A DNA stretch of 63,010 bases from an uncultured Lachnospiraceae bacterium (GCA_947037115.1 CAMQTN010000008.1:1-63010); one strand, 5' to 3'; shown: positions 26,153 to 35,484, numbered from the stretch's first letter. A program made the numbers and translations. The notes: a model not told the origin generated them from the letters alone.

Positions 26153-26235
26153 CACGTTGCGCTCTTTTTTTCACAATTACCAGCATTCTTCACTGTTTCC
26201 CAAAGTGTCATTTTTTCTCCTTCTCTATTTATGTG

Positions 26236-26272
26236 TTGACATTCTGAAACATTATGATACAATCATATTGTA
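26236..26272 (+). promoter_or_regulatory. Promoter of the LacI-GH4 pair with overlapping dyad
   Basis: TTGACA (26236-26241), 16 bases, TACAAT (26258-26263). A perfect TACAAT-cat-ATTGTA dyad (26258-26272) overlaps the -10 and may be a regulator site. The 330-base gap 26020-26349 holds this and the divergent kinase promoter; I see no other gene in it. Confidence 0.6.
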
Positions 26273-26349
26273 AATTATGAAACATATATTTCGGCGCAGC
26301 GACACATTGTGACACACTATGCAGGCGCACGGCATAAGAAAGGCGGCAT

Positions 26350-27351
26350 ATGGCTACCATATCTGATATCGCCCGTCAGGCGAACGTTTCAAGAACACTG
26401 GTATCACGGGTCCTGAACAACAAGCCGGGGGTCAGTCCCGAAAACCGGAAGAAAATTCTGGAAATCATCGAAGAAAACAGCTACGTCCCTAATGGTCTCG
26501 CCAAATCTCTGGTATTGCAGAGAACCAACACCATCGGCGTCGTCATGGACGATCTGTGCAACGATTTTTTCTTCAGATTAATCAACGGACTGCAAGACGC
26601 CGCAGAAGCGCAGGATTATAACATTCTTTTTTGCAGTGGGAGAAAAGACATGGCTACAAGATTAAAATATGTGGATTATCTCACGGGTGGGTGTGTCGAC
26701 GGTATCATCGCCTATGGGAGCCGCTTTGACGATGAGGAACTCTTTCGATATGTAGCTGAAAAATCAGCAAACAGCGTTTTGATCGAGAGTGATCTGAGCG
26801 GCTGTGACATCGACAAGATTCTGCTGGATAATTTTCACGGCGCCTACACCGCCACCGAACATCTGATCAGGCAGGGCCGTAAGAATATCATTCACGTGAC
26901 CTGTGACATGAATTATGATGTGGGACTGGAACGCCTCAACGGCTTCGTGCAGGCCATGCACGATTACCGGATGCCTCTTGGCCCCGATTCCATTCTCTAC
27001 GCCGATCATTTTGAAAACACTGCCTATCAGCAGATGCAGAAACGTCTGTCGCAGAGCACACACCCCGACGCCTGTTTTGCCGGCGCCGACAAGCCCGCTT
27101 ACGGAGTCCTGCGGGCTGCCATGGAAGCCGGACTTTCTGTACCCGGCGATCTGGCTGTCATCGGTTTCGACGACGACGTTTCCGATTCAAAAGACATACT
27201 GTTCCCGCCGCTTTCCACCATGCGCCAGCCGCTCTACGAAATGGGACAGGCAGGTGTCGCACTTTTGATCGACAAGATCAGTCATCCCGGCCGGGATCCG
27301 ATCACACAAACGTTCGAGGCTGAGCTGGTATTGCGGGAAACCTGCAGGTAA
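26350..27351 (+). CDS. LacI/GalR-family transcriptional regulator
   Basis: 333 residues. N-terminal helix-turn-helix (ATISDIARQANVSRTLVSRVLN, split by the turn near 15) and hinge helix (about 45-58), then a periplasmic-binding-protein-like sugar-binding core beginning NTIGVVMDDL and ending with the usual TMRQPLYEMGQ segment. Most likely a local repressor of the kinase gene and of its own operon with the GH4 enzyme, which starts 46 bases after its stop. Ribosome binding site AAGGCGG is moderate. Confidence 0.93.
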   Translation: MATISDIARQANVSRTLVSRVLNNKPGVSPENRKKILEIIEENSYVPNGLAKSLVLQRTNTIGVVMDDLCNDFFFRLINGLQDAAEAQDYNILFCSGRKDMATRLKYVDYLTGGCVDGIIAYGSRFDDEELFRYVAEKSANSVLIESDLSGCDIDKILLDNFHGAYTATEHLIRQGRKNIIHVTCDMNYDVGLERLNGFVQAMHDYRMPLGPDSILYADHFENTAYQQMQKRLSQSTHPDACFAGADKPAYGVLRAAMEAGLSVPGDLAVIGFDDDVSDSKDILFPPLSTMRQPLYEMGQAGVALLIDKISHPGRDPITQTFEAELVLRETCR

Positions 27352-27397
27352 ACCGTCAAAACACAAGAATATTCACACCGTAATTAAGGAGGTTATC

Positions 27398-28714
27398 ATG
27401 ACAAACAGAGGTTTAAAAATCGCAACCATCGGCGGAGGTTCGAGCTACACGCCAGAACTGATCGAAGGCTTCATCAAGCGCTGTAAGAATCTTCCCGTAA
27501 AAGATATATATCTGGTAGATATCGACGCAGGTATGGAAAAACTACAGACTGTTACAGCCCTCGCAAAAAGAATGACCGAGAAAGCCGACATCGATCTGCG
27601 CATCCATGCCACCACGGACAGGGCTGAAGCTTTAAAGGACGCCGATTTCGTCACAACACAGTTTCGCGTAGGACTTCTGGACGCCAGAATCCGGGACGAG
27701 AGAATCCCTCTGCGTTACGGAAGAATCGGACAGGAAACAACCGGCGCCGGCGGCTTTGCCAAGGCGCTGCGCTCCGTTCCGGTCATTCTGGATATCTGTC
27801 ATGACATGGAAAAGCTCTGCCCCGACGCCTGGCTGATCAATTTCGCCAACCCTTCCGGCATCCTAACAGAGGCCGCCCTGAACCACAGCTCCATCAAAAC
27901 CATCGGCTTATGTAACTGCCCCATCAACATGGTCAGCGATATGGCGGAAAAATTCGGCTGCGACGCAGACGACGTGTTTTGCGACTTTGTCGGCATCAAC
28001 CATCTTGTCTGGGCAAAGCGGGTTCTGGTGAAGGGAAAAGACGTCACAGCAGAAGCCATTGAAAAGCTGTGCTCGGATTCGGCAAAAGAAGTGATGGCGA
28101 ACATTCCGGAGATCCATTACGATCCCGCTTTCCTGCGCTCTCTTGGAATGGTGCCCGTAAGCTATTTGAAATACTACTATATGCAGCCGGAAATGCTGGC
28201 CGAGTGCACCCGCGCCGCCGAAACAGAAGGCTGCCGCGCGGAGGTGATCAAACAGGTGGAAAAGGATCTGTTCGAGCTCTATCAGGATCCTTCCCTGGAC
28301 GAAAAACCGCCGCAGCTTGCCAAACGCGGCGGAGCCCGCTACTCCGATGCGGCCTGCAGCCTGATCGACTCTATCTACAATAATAAAAGGGATATCCAGA
28401 CTGTGAACGTTCTGAATAACGGCACAAATTCTGACCTTCCCGACAACGCCTCCATTGAGCGCAACTGTGTAATCGACTCAGACGGTGCGCATCCCCTTCA
28501 TATCGGACGCACCCCTTTAAAGATCCGCGGTCTTTTACAAAATGTCAAAGCCTACGAACAGCTTACCATCGAAGCTGCCTTAAATGGCGACTACGACTGC
28601 GCCCTACAGGCTCTCACCATTCACCCGCTGGTAGGCTCCGCCACTGTCGCGAAACAGATTCTTGACGATATTCTGACAGAAAACAAAGAATATCTGCCTC
28701 AGTTCCATCACTGA
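27398..28714 (+). CDS. GH4 6-phospho-beta-glucosidase
   Basis: 438 residues, NAD+ and metal-dependent glycosidase of family GH4 (LicH/CelF/ChbF type). N-terminal Rossmann loop IGGGSSYTPEL at 11-21, the substrate-phosphate region QFRVGLLDARIRDERIPLRYG, metal-ligand Cys in GLCNCP and His in GINHL. The RIGQETTGAGGF segment is the usual GH4 mark. It cleaves 6-phosphorylated glucosides in the cytoplasm. Behind AAGGAGG, downstream of and probably cotranscribed with lacI-type regulator. Exact sugar (cellobiose, chitobiose or another) not decidable; an alpha-specific member is less likely. Confidence 0.9.
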   Translation: MTNRGLKIATIGGGSSYTPELIEGFIKRCKNLPVKDIYLVDIDAGMEKLQTVTALAKRMTEKADIDLRIHATTDRAEALKDADFVTTQFRVGLLDARIRDERIPLRYGRIGQETTGAGGFAKALRSVPVILDICHDMEKLCPDAWLINFANPSGILTEAALNHSSIKTIGLCNCPINMVSDMAEKFGCDADDVFCDFVGINHLVWAKRVLVKGKDVTAEAIEKLCSDSAKEVMANIPEIHYDPAFLRSLGMVPVSYLKYYYMQPEMLAECTRAAETEGCRAEVIKQVEKDLFELYQDPSLDEKPPQLAKRGGARYSDAACSLIDSIYNNKRDIQTVNVLNNGTNSDLPDNASIERNCVIDSDGAHPLHIGRTPLKIRGLLQNVKAYEQLTIEAALNGDYDCALQALTIHPLVGSATVAKQILDDILTENKEYLPQFHH

Positions 28715-28724
28715 TTATTTACGC

Positions 28725-28752
28725 AGAGAGAGGGCTCTCAGCCCCTCTCTCT
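28725..28752. terminator. Hairpin between convergent GH4 and hemL genes
   Basis: Perfect 10-base arms (28725-28734 and 28743-28752, AGAGAGAGGG and its complement) with 8-base loop, overlapping the hemL stop at 28738. No T-run follows on either strand, so its efficiency as a terminator is doubtful, but its place between converging genes fits that role. Confidence 0.5.
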
Positions 28753-30072
28753 GACACTCCCACCGATTGCCTCACAGGTTTTTTGAATCAGTTCATCCGA
28801 ATGGGCGTCCGAGACAAACATGGCCTCAAACTGGGAAGGAGCCACATAGACGCCGCGCTCCAGCATCCTGTTAAAATAATCCGCAAATGCCTGTCTGTCA
28901 CATCTGCCGGCGTCCTCATAATTTTCTACGCTGCGCCGGTTTCCTTCCCGGCCCTTTGCACCGTCTGCATCCGCCTTATCCCACCCCGGCACAAAGAATG
29001 CCGATAGCAGGGAACCTGCGCGGTTCACCGTCAGTCCTTCCTGCTCAAATGCTTCCGCCAGCTTCCCGGCCCGCCTGTCAATCCGTTCGTAAATGCCCTG
29101 ATCCTCCATCAGAATTTTGAGCGTCGTAATTCCCGCCGTCACCGCCACAGGATTACCAGACAGTGTTCCCGCCTGATAGACGGCCCCCAGAGGGGCCACG
29201 CAGGACATGATATCCTTTCTGCCGCCGTAAGCCGCCAAGGGCATACCGCCGCCCACAATTTTACCAAAGATATGCAGATCCGCATGAACTCCCGTGTATG
29301 CTGTCGCACCGCCAAGCGCCAGCCGGAATCCCGTAATGACCTCATCGAAAATGAGAAGCGCTCCCTCTTCCTTCGTGATCCGGCGCAGAAATTCCAGAAA
29401 ACCCACTTTGGGCGGCACCACGCCCATATTGGCCGCCACCGGCTCCACCACAACCGCCGCTACCTGCCCGCGGTTTTCTTCCATAAGCCGTCTCACCGAC
29501 TCCTCGTCATTATACACCGCCGTCAGCGTGCTCTCCGCATAGCCCGCCGGCACACCGGCGCTGTCCGGCACCGACTGCGTCATAAGGCCGGAGCCCGCCT
29601 TCACCAGCAGACCATCCGAGTGGCCATGATAATTGCCTGAAAATTTGATGATCTTTTCCCTGCCCGTGAATCCCCTCGCCACGCGCACCGCGCTCATCAC
29701 CGCCTCTGTCCCGGAGCTGACCAGACGCACCATCTCCACATCCGGGACACAGGCACAGATCAGCTCCGCCAGTTCCACTTCCCCGGCTGTGGGTGCTCCG
29801 AAGGTCAGCCCTTTTTCACAGACTCTCTGTACCGCCCCGATCACTTCCGGGTGCGCATGTCCCAGAATGCCCGGCCCCCAGGAACAGACATAATCCAGAT
29901 ACTTGTTTCCGTCCACATCCATGATCCACGGTCCCTGCGCCCGCTCAACAAAAAACGGGCTCCTTCCCACCGCTCCAAAAGCGCGGACGGGAGAATTGAC
30001 ACCGCCGGGGATGATTTCCACAGCTTTTTCAAAAAGTTCTTTCGATTGTTCTTCCTTCATATATAAAATCAT
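28738..30072 (-). CDS. hemL: Glutamate-1-semialdehyde 2,1-aminomutase
   Basis: 444 residues, PLP enzyme making 5-aminolevulinate from glutamate 1-semialdehyde. PGGVNSPVRAF near the start, SSGTEAVMSAVR, NYHGHSDGLLVKAG, FDEVITGFRLA and the PLP-lysine segment IFGKIVGGGMPLAAYGG are all there. Compared with the usual 425-430 residues it has an extra basic, charged stretch near residue 370-385 (DADGAKGREGNRR). The start is unclear: ATG 30072 has GAGAGG one base away, ATG 30060 has it 13 bases away. Last gene of the tetrapyrrole block. Confidence 0.94.
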   Translation of the reverse strand: MILYMKEEQSKELFEKAVEIIPGGVNSPVRAFGAVGRSPFFVERAQGPWIMDVDGNKYLDYVCSWGPGILGHAHPEVIGAVQRVCEKGLTFGAPTAGEVELAELICACVPDVEMVRLVSSGTEAVMSAVRVARGFTGREKIIKFSGNYHGHSDGLLVKAGSGLMTQSVPDSAGVPAGYAESTLTAVYNDEESVRRLMEENRGQVAAVVVEPVAANMGVVPPKVGFLEFLRRITKEEGALLIFDEVITGFRLALGGATAYTGVHADLHIFGKIVGGGMPLAAYGGRKDIMSCVAPLGAVYQAGTLSGNPVAVTAGITTLKILMEDQGIYERIDRRAGKLAEAFEQEGLTVNRAGSLLSAFFVPGWDKADADGAKGREGNRRSVENYEDAGRCDRQAFADYFNRMLERGVYVAPSQFEAMFVSDAHSDELIQKTCEAIGGSVRERG

Positions 30073-30118
30073 GCCTCTCAGTCTCTATGTTAAAACACCT
30101 GACCGCTTCTGCTGCCTG

Positions 30119-31078
30119 TCAGCCCAGCCACCCCACTGCATCCAGCGCATGATAGGTAATGATAACCTTCGCTCCTGCCCGCTTCATGGCCGTCAGGTTT
30201 TCCGTCACAATCCGCTTTTCGTCGATCCAGCCGTTTGCGGCGGCCGCCTTCACCATAGCGTACTCTCCGCTTACATTGTATACAGCAAGCGGTACGTCAA
30301 ATGTGAGCGCAGCCTCTTTCAACACATCCAGATAGGCAAGCGCCGGTTTCACCATCACAATATCCGCTCCCTCTTCTATATCCGCCGCTATCTCCCGCAG
30401 CGCCTCCTGCCCGTTGGCAAAATCCATCTGATAGCTTTTGCGGTCGCCAAATTCCGGCGCGGAATGGGCCGCGTCCCGGAAGGGCCCGTAGTAGGCGGAG
30501 GCAAACTTGGCACTGTAGGCCATGATCGGCATCTGTGTAAACCCTGCCAGATCCAGTCCCTCCCGGATCGCCGCAACCCGGCCGTCCATCATATCGGAGG
30601 GGGCCGCCATATCCGCCCCGGCCTCCGCCAGACTCACCGCCATCTTTACAAGAAAGGGGAGCGTTTCGTCATTTAAAATTTCTTCCCCGCACACCATTCC
30701 GCAGTGTCCGTGGGAAGTATACTCGCACAGACAGATATCCACGACAATATAGATTTCCGGGTAATTCTCCTTCATATAACGAACCGCGCGCTGGGTAATT
30801 CCGTCCTCCGCATAAGCCTGACTGCCCTGCGGGTCTTTCTGCGTCGGAATCCCGAAAAGCATGACGCCGCCGATATCCGCCTCTTTTACACGCACAAGTA
30901 TCTCATCCAGCCGGTCGATGGAATATTGATAAACCCCCGGCATGGACTCCACCGGATTCCTGATGTTCTCCCCCTCTGTCACAAATATGGGGTAAATAAA
31001 ATCCTTCGGGTGCAGCCTTGTCTCCTGCATTATGGAGCGGATTCGCCCGTCCTGCCGTAGTCTTCTGAATCGATACAT
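30119..31078 (-). CDS. hemB: Porphobilinogen synthase
   Basis: 319 residues. Condenses two 5-aminolevulinate to porphobilinogen. Visible: YRFRRLRQDGRIR start, DICLCEYTSHGHCG (metal-binding Cys region), the Schiff-base lysine segments MAYSAKFASAYYGPFRDA and VMVKPALAYLD. Three Cys in the C-x-C-x(7)-C pattern suggest a zinc enzyme. ATG at 31078 chosen because AGGGGAG is seven bases upstream; the ATG at 31096 lies upstream of that site. Separated from cobA-hemD by the inserted nuclease gene. Confidence 0.95.
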   Translation of the reverse strand: MYRFRRLRQDGRIRSIMQETRLHPKDFIYPIFVTEGENIRNPVESMPGVYQYSIDRLDEILVRVKEADIGGVMLFGIPTQKDPQGSQAYAEDGITQRAVRYMKENYPEIYIVVDICLCEYTSHGHCGMVCGEEILNDETLPFLVKMAVSLAEAGADMAAPSDMMDGRVAAIREGLDLAGFTQMPIMAYSAKFASAYYGPFRDAAHSAPEFGDRKSYQMDFANGQEALREIAADIEEGADIVMVKPALAYLDVLKEAALTFDVPLAVYNVSGEYAMVKAAAANGWIDEKRIVTENLTAMKRAGAKVIITYHALDAVGWLG

Positions 31079-31122
31079 ATTTTTCTCCCCTTGCATGTTT
31101 TAATGAAATTTCCGCATGCACT

Positions 31123-31992
31123 TTACCAACCATATTCCTGATATAACTTTTCCCGATATACCGGATCAGACAAAGCACGCCTCATTTCTTCGGTTTTATC
31201 AGCATCCATGAGTTTCTGCATCAATTGAACCACTCTGTTTTCACCTTCGGCAAGCCCCTCTTCACGGCCTATTTCACGCCATTCCTTCCGTTCACTCCGC
31301 ATATGCTGCTCTTCATCATATTCAAAAATACTCACCGCTATCGCCTCCGCCCGATTCTCTGATAAAAAATCTGAAAGTATTCCGTTTCTGATACAATGAT
31401 CCACCGCCTGCTCAACCGCCTCCGAAAAGTACATTTCTTTTGCAAAGAACCTGACCAGTTCCACATATTGAACATATTCTTTTAACAAACAGCACGTCTC
31501 CAACAGCTCCTGATTATACCCTAAGTTGATATTATAGACAATAACGCTCAATTCCAACGCCGGCCGCTCCTGTTTCTTTTCAAAAGCTTCCGACAGCCGA
31601 AGTATCTGCTGTTCAGGTTGAAAGTCTGTTCCGTTATAAAATACAACAAATTTCGGTGCCGGAATTTTAATCAGTCTCTTACTGTACAGGTTCTCATCCT
31701 TGATTCTGTTCTGTAGTACACGACTCACATAAAGCAAATCCCTTAGTGGCATATTAGGGTTACATGTAGATTGATGCTCGAATAACAGAAGTTCAAAATC
31801 GAAGACAAAGGAAATATCATTTTTATAATTCATATAGACTGCATTTTCCAGTGTGGTGATCTCCAGATTTTCCGCATCCGTATAGGATGATTGATTCACC
31901 GCATTATACAGGCTCAGAAGATTTTCCTTTTCTTTAAAAATCATGCGGAATACTGTGTCTTTAAAGTTGCGCTGCACATTTGTTTTGTCCAT
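31123..31992 (-). CDS. Rpn-family PD-(D/E)XK nuclease
   Basis: 289 residues, apparently intact. N-terminal FKDTVFRMIF is the family opening; DFELLLFEHQ carries the E-x-Q arm of the PD-(D/E)XK site, with SFVFD just before it; RDLLYVSRVL and FVVFYNGTDF follow; the C-terminus has the helical REIGREEGLAEGE stretch typical of these genes. Rpn proteins are DNA nucleases that promote RecA-independent recombination and are spread as selfish-looking loose genes. It stands alone between cobA-hemD and hemB, with its own AAGGAGG and 261 bases of AT-rich leader (31993-32253) in which I see no further gene; that leader may hold its promoter. Confidence 0.85.
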   Translation of the reverse strand: MDKTNVQRNFKDTVFRMIFKEKENLLSLYNAVNQSSYTDAENLEITTLENAVYMNYKNDISFVFDFELLLFEHQSTCNPNMPLRDLLYVSRVLQNRIKDENLYSKRLIKIPAPKFVVFYNGTDFQPEQQILRLSEAFEKKQERPALELSVIVYNINLGYNQELLETCCLLKEYVQYVELVRFFAKEMYFSEAVEQAVDHCIRNGILSDFLSENRAEAIAVSIFEYDEEQHMRSERKEWREIGREEGLAEGENRVVQLMQKLMDADKTEEMRRALSDPVYREKLYQEYGW

Positions 31993-32253
31993 TCGGTGTC
32001 CTCCTTGATTATCGACAGACCATTTTCAAACGAAGAATGTCCGTCTCAGGAGAACCGTTTCAGATCCTCCTGCCTCTGTAAACGTGAATTGGGAACAAAG
32101 CATGGATTTTCTGAAACTTAGAATATAGATAGAAATTACCGATCTGTTTTATAGAAAATATGCTTTTTATATACTATAGCATACACTTGACGGAATTGTA
32201 AATATGTTTTACCAAAATTATGGATCATTCAATGATGACTTCAGCTCCCGGTG

Positions 32254-33825
32254 TCAACTATTCATTTTGCACAAACATTCCACAATTGCCTCCACACTGG
32301 CTTCCTGCGCCGTTATAAAACTGCGTTTCGTATGCTTTTTCAATTCCTCTGCACACCGTTCTCCAATGCAGACATACCGGCTTTTTTCATTCGCGGCTCC
32401 CGCCTGCCTCATCCCCTCAAAGTAAGCTCTCACGCCTCCGGCCGACCCGAAAACGATATAGTCCGGCTTCTTTCCGATCACCGCCGCACGTTTCTCTTTC
32501 TGAATCCCCAGATCATAGATCGGATACTCCAAAAACGGGATTCCATTTTCGGCAAAGATACGCGGTAACGCCTCGCTGCCCTGTCTTGCCCGCAGAAAAA
32601 CAGCAGGAATTTTATCCGTACAGCCGCCGTCCTGTTCCTCCAGAATCTTTTCCGCCAGCCCCCTTGCCAGATGCCCGGCATCGTAAACTTCCGGTACATA
32701 GTCCGCATAAAGACCTGCCGCCTCAAGTACGGCCGCCGTTCCCGCTCCGATCGCCGCAATCCGCTTCCCCCAAAGAAAGCGCAGATCCTTCCGTTCCTGC
32801 CGCATTTTATCCAGAAATACCCTGACGCCGTTGGGGCTGGTAAAAACAAGCCAGCCGCAGTCTTTCAGTTCAGGCAGAGGGTCTTCGTTTGGCCGTACTT
32901 CCATAAAGCCCATATCCCACACATCGGCATCCCTCTCTGCCAGCGCAGCCGAAAGTTTTTCCACAAAATGCGGCGTGCCTGTAGCGCCTACAGACATCCG
33001 GGGCAATGGATTATTCAACATCCGGCTTGCGGCTTCCTCCGTTTCCCGCTTCAACCCCTGCTGCCACCCGGATTCATTACCCCTTTCCGATCTCAATTCC
33101 AGTTCCGCCACCGCCCCGATCACAATAACCGCCGGAGACGTGAACCCCTGCTCAGAAGACGCTTCATAGACTTGCGACAATACCGTCCGCAAACATCTCT
33201 GCCGCTTGGTCGTCCCCTCCATAATAACAGCACAGGGGGTATTGGGGTCTTTTCCGGCCGCCAGTATTCCCTCCGCAATCTCTCTCAGATGGTGCATGCC
33301 CATCAGGATCACCAGAGTGCCCTCCAGCCGCGCCAGCGTATCAAAATCCAGATGCATCCCTGTCTGTCCGTCTTCCTCCGCCGCGGTTCCCGTAACCACT
33401 GTGACGCCTGCCGCAAGTCCCCTGTGCGTGACCGGAATGCCCGCCGCCGCAGGCACTGCAATGGCAGAAGAAATCCCCGGTATCTCCTCACAGTAAATTC
33501 CCGCCTTCTGCAATGCCAGAAATTCTTCCCCGCCCCTGCCGAACACATACGGATCGCCGCCTTTCAGGCGGACAACAGTCTTTCCTGACCGCGCCTGTTC
33601 TACTAACAAAGCATTGATTTCAGACTGCTTCATGGCATGGCTGCCATAGCGTTTCCCCACATATATTTTTTCACAGTCTGAGGCAGTCCATTGTAGTAAT
33701 GACTCCGGCACCAGACTGTCATAAACCACCGTATCACAGCTTCGCAGCGCTTCCAGCGCCCGCAGCGTCAAAAGGCCGGCGTCGCCGCAGCCGCCCCCTG
33801 CCAGATATACCTTTCCTTCTCTCAA
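32254..33825 (-). CDS. cobA-hemD: Uroporphyrinogen-III methyltransferase/synthase fusion
   Basis: 523 residues in two enzymes. Residues 1-245: SAM-dependent methyltransferase making precorrin-2 (VYLAGGGCGDAGLLTLRA, VVYDSLVP, VRLKGGDPYVFGRGGEE, GIPVTHRG, LMGMHHL). Residues about 260-523: HemD-type uroporphyrinogen-III synthase (LVFTSPNGVRVFLD, AIGAGTAAVLEAAG, VFGSAGGVRAYF). The fusion is common in Clostridia and commits the path to siroheme and corrinoids. ATG overlaps the hemC stop by four bases. Confidence 0.94.
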   Translation of the reverse strand: MREGKVYLAGGGCGDAGLLTLRALEALRSCDTVVYDSLVPESLLQWTASDCEKIYVGKRYGSHAMKQSEINALLVEQARSGKTVVRLKGGDPYVFGRGGEEFLALQKAGIYCEEIPGISSAIAVPAAAGIPVTHRGLAAGVTVVTGTAAEEDGQTGMHLDFDTLARLEGTLVILMGMHHLREIAEGILAAGKDPNTPCAVIMEGTTKRQRCLRTVLSQVYEASSEQGFTSPAVIVIGAVAELELRSERGNESGWQQGLKRETEEAASRMLNNPLPRMSVGATGTPHFVEKLSAALAERDADVWDMGFMEVRPNEDPLPELKDCGWLVFTSPNGVRVFLDKMRQERKDLRFLWGKRIAAIGAGTAAVLEAAGLYADYVPEVYDAGHLARGLAEKILEEQDGGCTDKIPAVFLRARQGSEALPRIFAENGIPFLEYPIYDLGIQKEKRAAVIGKKPDYIVFGSAGGVRAYFEGMRQAGAANEKSRYVCIGERCAEELKKHTKRSFITAQEASVEAIVECLCKMNS

Positions 33826-34826
33826 ACCCTTTCCTTCTCCTTCACAAGCTCCGCCGCCCGCCGTGCCATCTTTACACCCTCATCCAGCTCCCCCTTGGAG
33901 GTAAGCCGTGTCCGCCTTCCGGCATACATTACATCCAGCGTCAGCTGATCCAATTCCCGTCTGCACCAGACCGCGATCGCCTCACTACAATCCGCCGAAA
34001 GCGCCGAAAGCACTTCCCGCTCCACCAGAAAACAGAGTTCCGTTTCCGCGTCCGTGATTCCCCGGCAAAGTACAGCCGCGGCAGAATCCCGCACAGCCTC
34101 CACCGCAATAATTCCCTGACAAGCCGCGGGCAGAAACTCCTCCGGCGAAAGTGGGTAAAAATCAAATCGGCCATCCTGACTGGAAGTAATCTCAAGCCGG
34201 TCCAATCCCGCCTTAGCCAGAATAATACCGTGATACCGCGTTTCTTCACAGCCCCCATTTCCACAGTTCCCGTTGATCAGTTTTTGCAGGCGGGTGTCCA
34301 CGTTGCCCCGGATATTTTCACACACTGCGTTCTCCCACAATTCCTCCGCCTGCTGCCGCCTTCGTCTGCTGCCACTGCCGATCACAAATTTTTCTCCGGG
34401 CGCTATCCTTTCTGCCTTTTCTGCAACCTCTCCGGCCGCCACAAAAGACTCTGCGGCCGCCGGTCCGCTGCCTGCCGAAAACGGCATCCGCCCGCCCTTC
34501 GGTATCACCAGTACATCCCTCACGTCTCCCCTCGGAAGCACCGCCGCGATAAAAAGCCCCTCCGCCAGTGCCATCGGCAGATCCTTCGCGGAATGTACTG
34601 CCAGGTCAATCTCTCCCTTCTGTAAAGCCCGCTCCAGCTCCGACGCAAAAACGCCTTTGTCCCCGATCTCCGACAATGGTTTATCCTGTATTTGATCGCC
34701 CTTTGTATGTACCACTACGATCTCAGTCTCAAGTCCACGGTCTGTCTCCAGCAGAGCCTCCTGCACCAGCGCCGCCTGTTTCAGGGCCAGCTTACTGCCT
34801 CTCGTCCCAATTCGGATTTTATTCAT
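33822..34826 (-). CDS. hemC: Hydroxymethylbilane synthase, divergent cofactor site
   Basis: 334 residues. Builds the linear tetrapyrrole from four porphobilinogens. IRIGTRGSKLALKQA, HTKGDQIQDKPLSEIGDKGVF, DLAVHSAKDLP and the GSGSRRRRQQ segment are conserved. The dipyrromethane cofactor Cys normally lies in GGCxxPxG; here that place reads LSADCSEAIAVWC, so the Cys is kept but both Gly and the Pro are lost and a second Cys follows eight residues on. A Gly/Ala-rich insertion (about residues 110-130) is also unusual. ATG 34826 overlaps the preceding stop by four bases; the longer open frame to 34901 has no support. Confidence 0.92.
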   Translation of the reverse strand: MNKIRIGTRGSKLALKQAALVQEALLETDRGLETEIVVVHTKGDQIQDKPLSEIGDKGVFASELERALQKGEIDLAVHSAKDLPMALAEGLFIAAVLPRGDVRDVLVIPKGGRMPFSAGSGPAAAESFVAAGEVAEKAERIAPGEKFVIGSGSRRRRQQAEELWENAVCENIRGNVDTRLQKLINGNCGNGGCEETRYHGIILAKAGLDRLEITSSQDGRFDFYPLSPEEFLPAACQGIIAVEAVRDSAAAVLCRGITDAETELCFLVEREVLSALSADCSEAIAVWCRRELDQLTLDVMYAGRRTRLTSKGELDEGVKMARRAAELVKEKERV

Positions 34827-35473
34827 ATGGATTCCTCCACAGTCTCCATAAATTGATCCATCAGCTCCCCAATCGTCACTTCCCCGTCCTTTTCCAGACA
34901 ATAAGAAAATAATTTACCAAGAATTTCTTTCCTGACCGCTTCCTCCGCGTCCAGTTTCATCACACAGGGACGAATTTGACCCATCAGGTCAATAATATTC
35001 CCGATTCTATCCGGCAATATCCGGGAAATCTCCTTCCTCACCCAGGACGCCGCAATTGGACTTTTTCCGTCCGTGGAAATCCCCACAGTCAAATTTCCCT
35101 CCCGTACAAGGGCCGGGAAAAAAAAGGAGCACTTTTCCCTGTCATCCACCACATTGACAGGAATGTGTCCCGCCATACAATATTCTGAAATGCGCCCGTT
35201 CAGCGCTTCGTCATCGGTGGCCGCAATCACAAAATCCGCTCCCTCCAAATCTTCTGTCTCAAATTCCCGCTCGCAAAAGCACAGTGAGGCTGCCGCATCT
35301 TCCTGAAACAGTTTCTCCTGTTCCCTCATACATGCCTCAATCCGGGGCGCAATCACCGTCAGATGCGGGCCAAAAGCCGCCAGTTTCTCCACTTTTCTGG
35401 CCGCCACTCTGCCGCCGCCCGCGATCACACCCTTTTTCCCGCTTATGTCCATAAAAAAAGGAAAATATCCCAT
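34823..35473 (-). CDS. Precorrin-2 dehydrogenase / sirohydrochlorin ferrochelatase
   Basis: 216 residues, Met8/CysG-N type. NAD-dependent oxidation of precorrin-2 to sirohydrochlorin, and possibly iron insertion giving siroheme. N-terminal Rossmann: FMDISGKKGVIAGGGRVAARKV; then FVIAATDDEALNG; NVVDDREKCSFFFPALV; GISTDGKSPIAASWVRKEI. The Asp of the D-D-R segment and the basic residues expected for the active site are present. Known names are sirC, met8, ylnF; I leave the symbol empty. Tight operon with hemA (11 bases) and hemC (overlap). Confidence 0.93.
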   Translation of the reverse strand: MGYFPFFMDISGKKGVIAGGGRVAARKVEKLAAFGPHLTVIAPRIEACMREQEKLFQEDAAASLCFCEREFETEDLEGADFVIAATDDEALNGRISEYCMAGHIPVNVVDDREKCSFFFPALVREGNLTVGISTDGKSPIAASWVRKEISRILPDRIGNIIDLMGQIRPCVMKLDAEEAVRKEILGKLFSYCLEKDGEVTIGELMDQFMETVEESI

Positions 35474-35484
35474 CCGATCTCCTT

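Noticed and set aside
32671..33588. 305-residue plus-strand open frame opposite cobA-hemD
   Set aside because: Low-complexity basic translation opposite a certain gene; no start signal.
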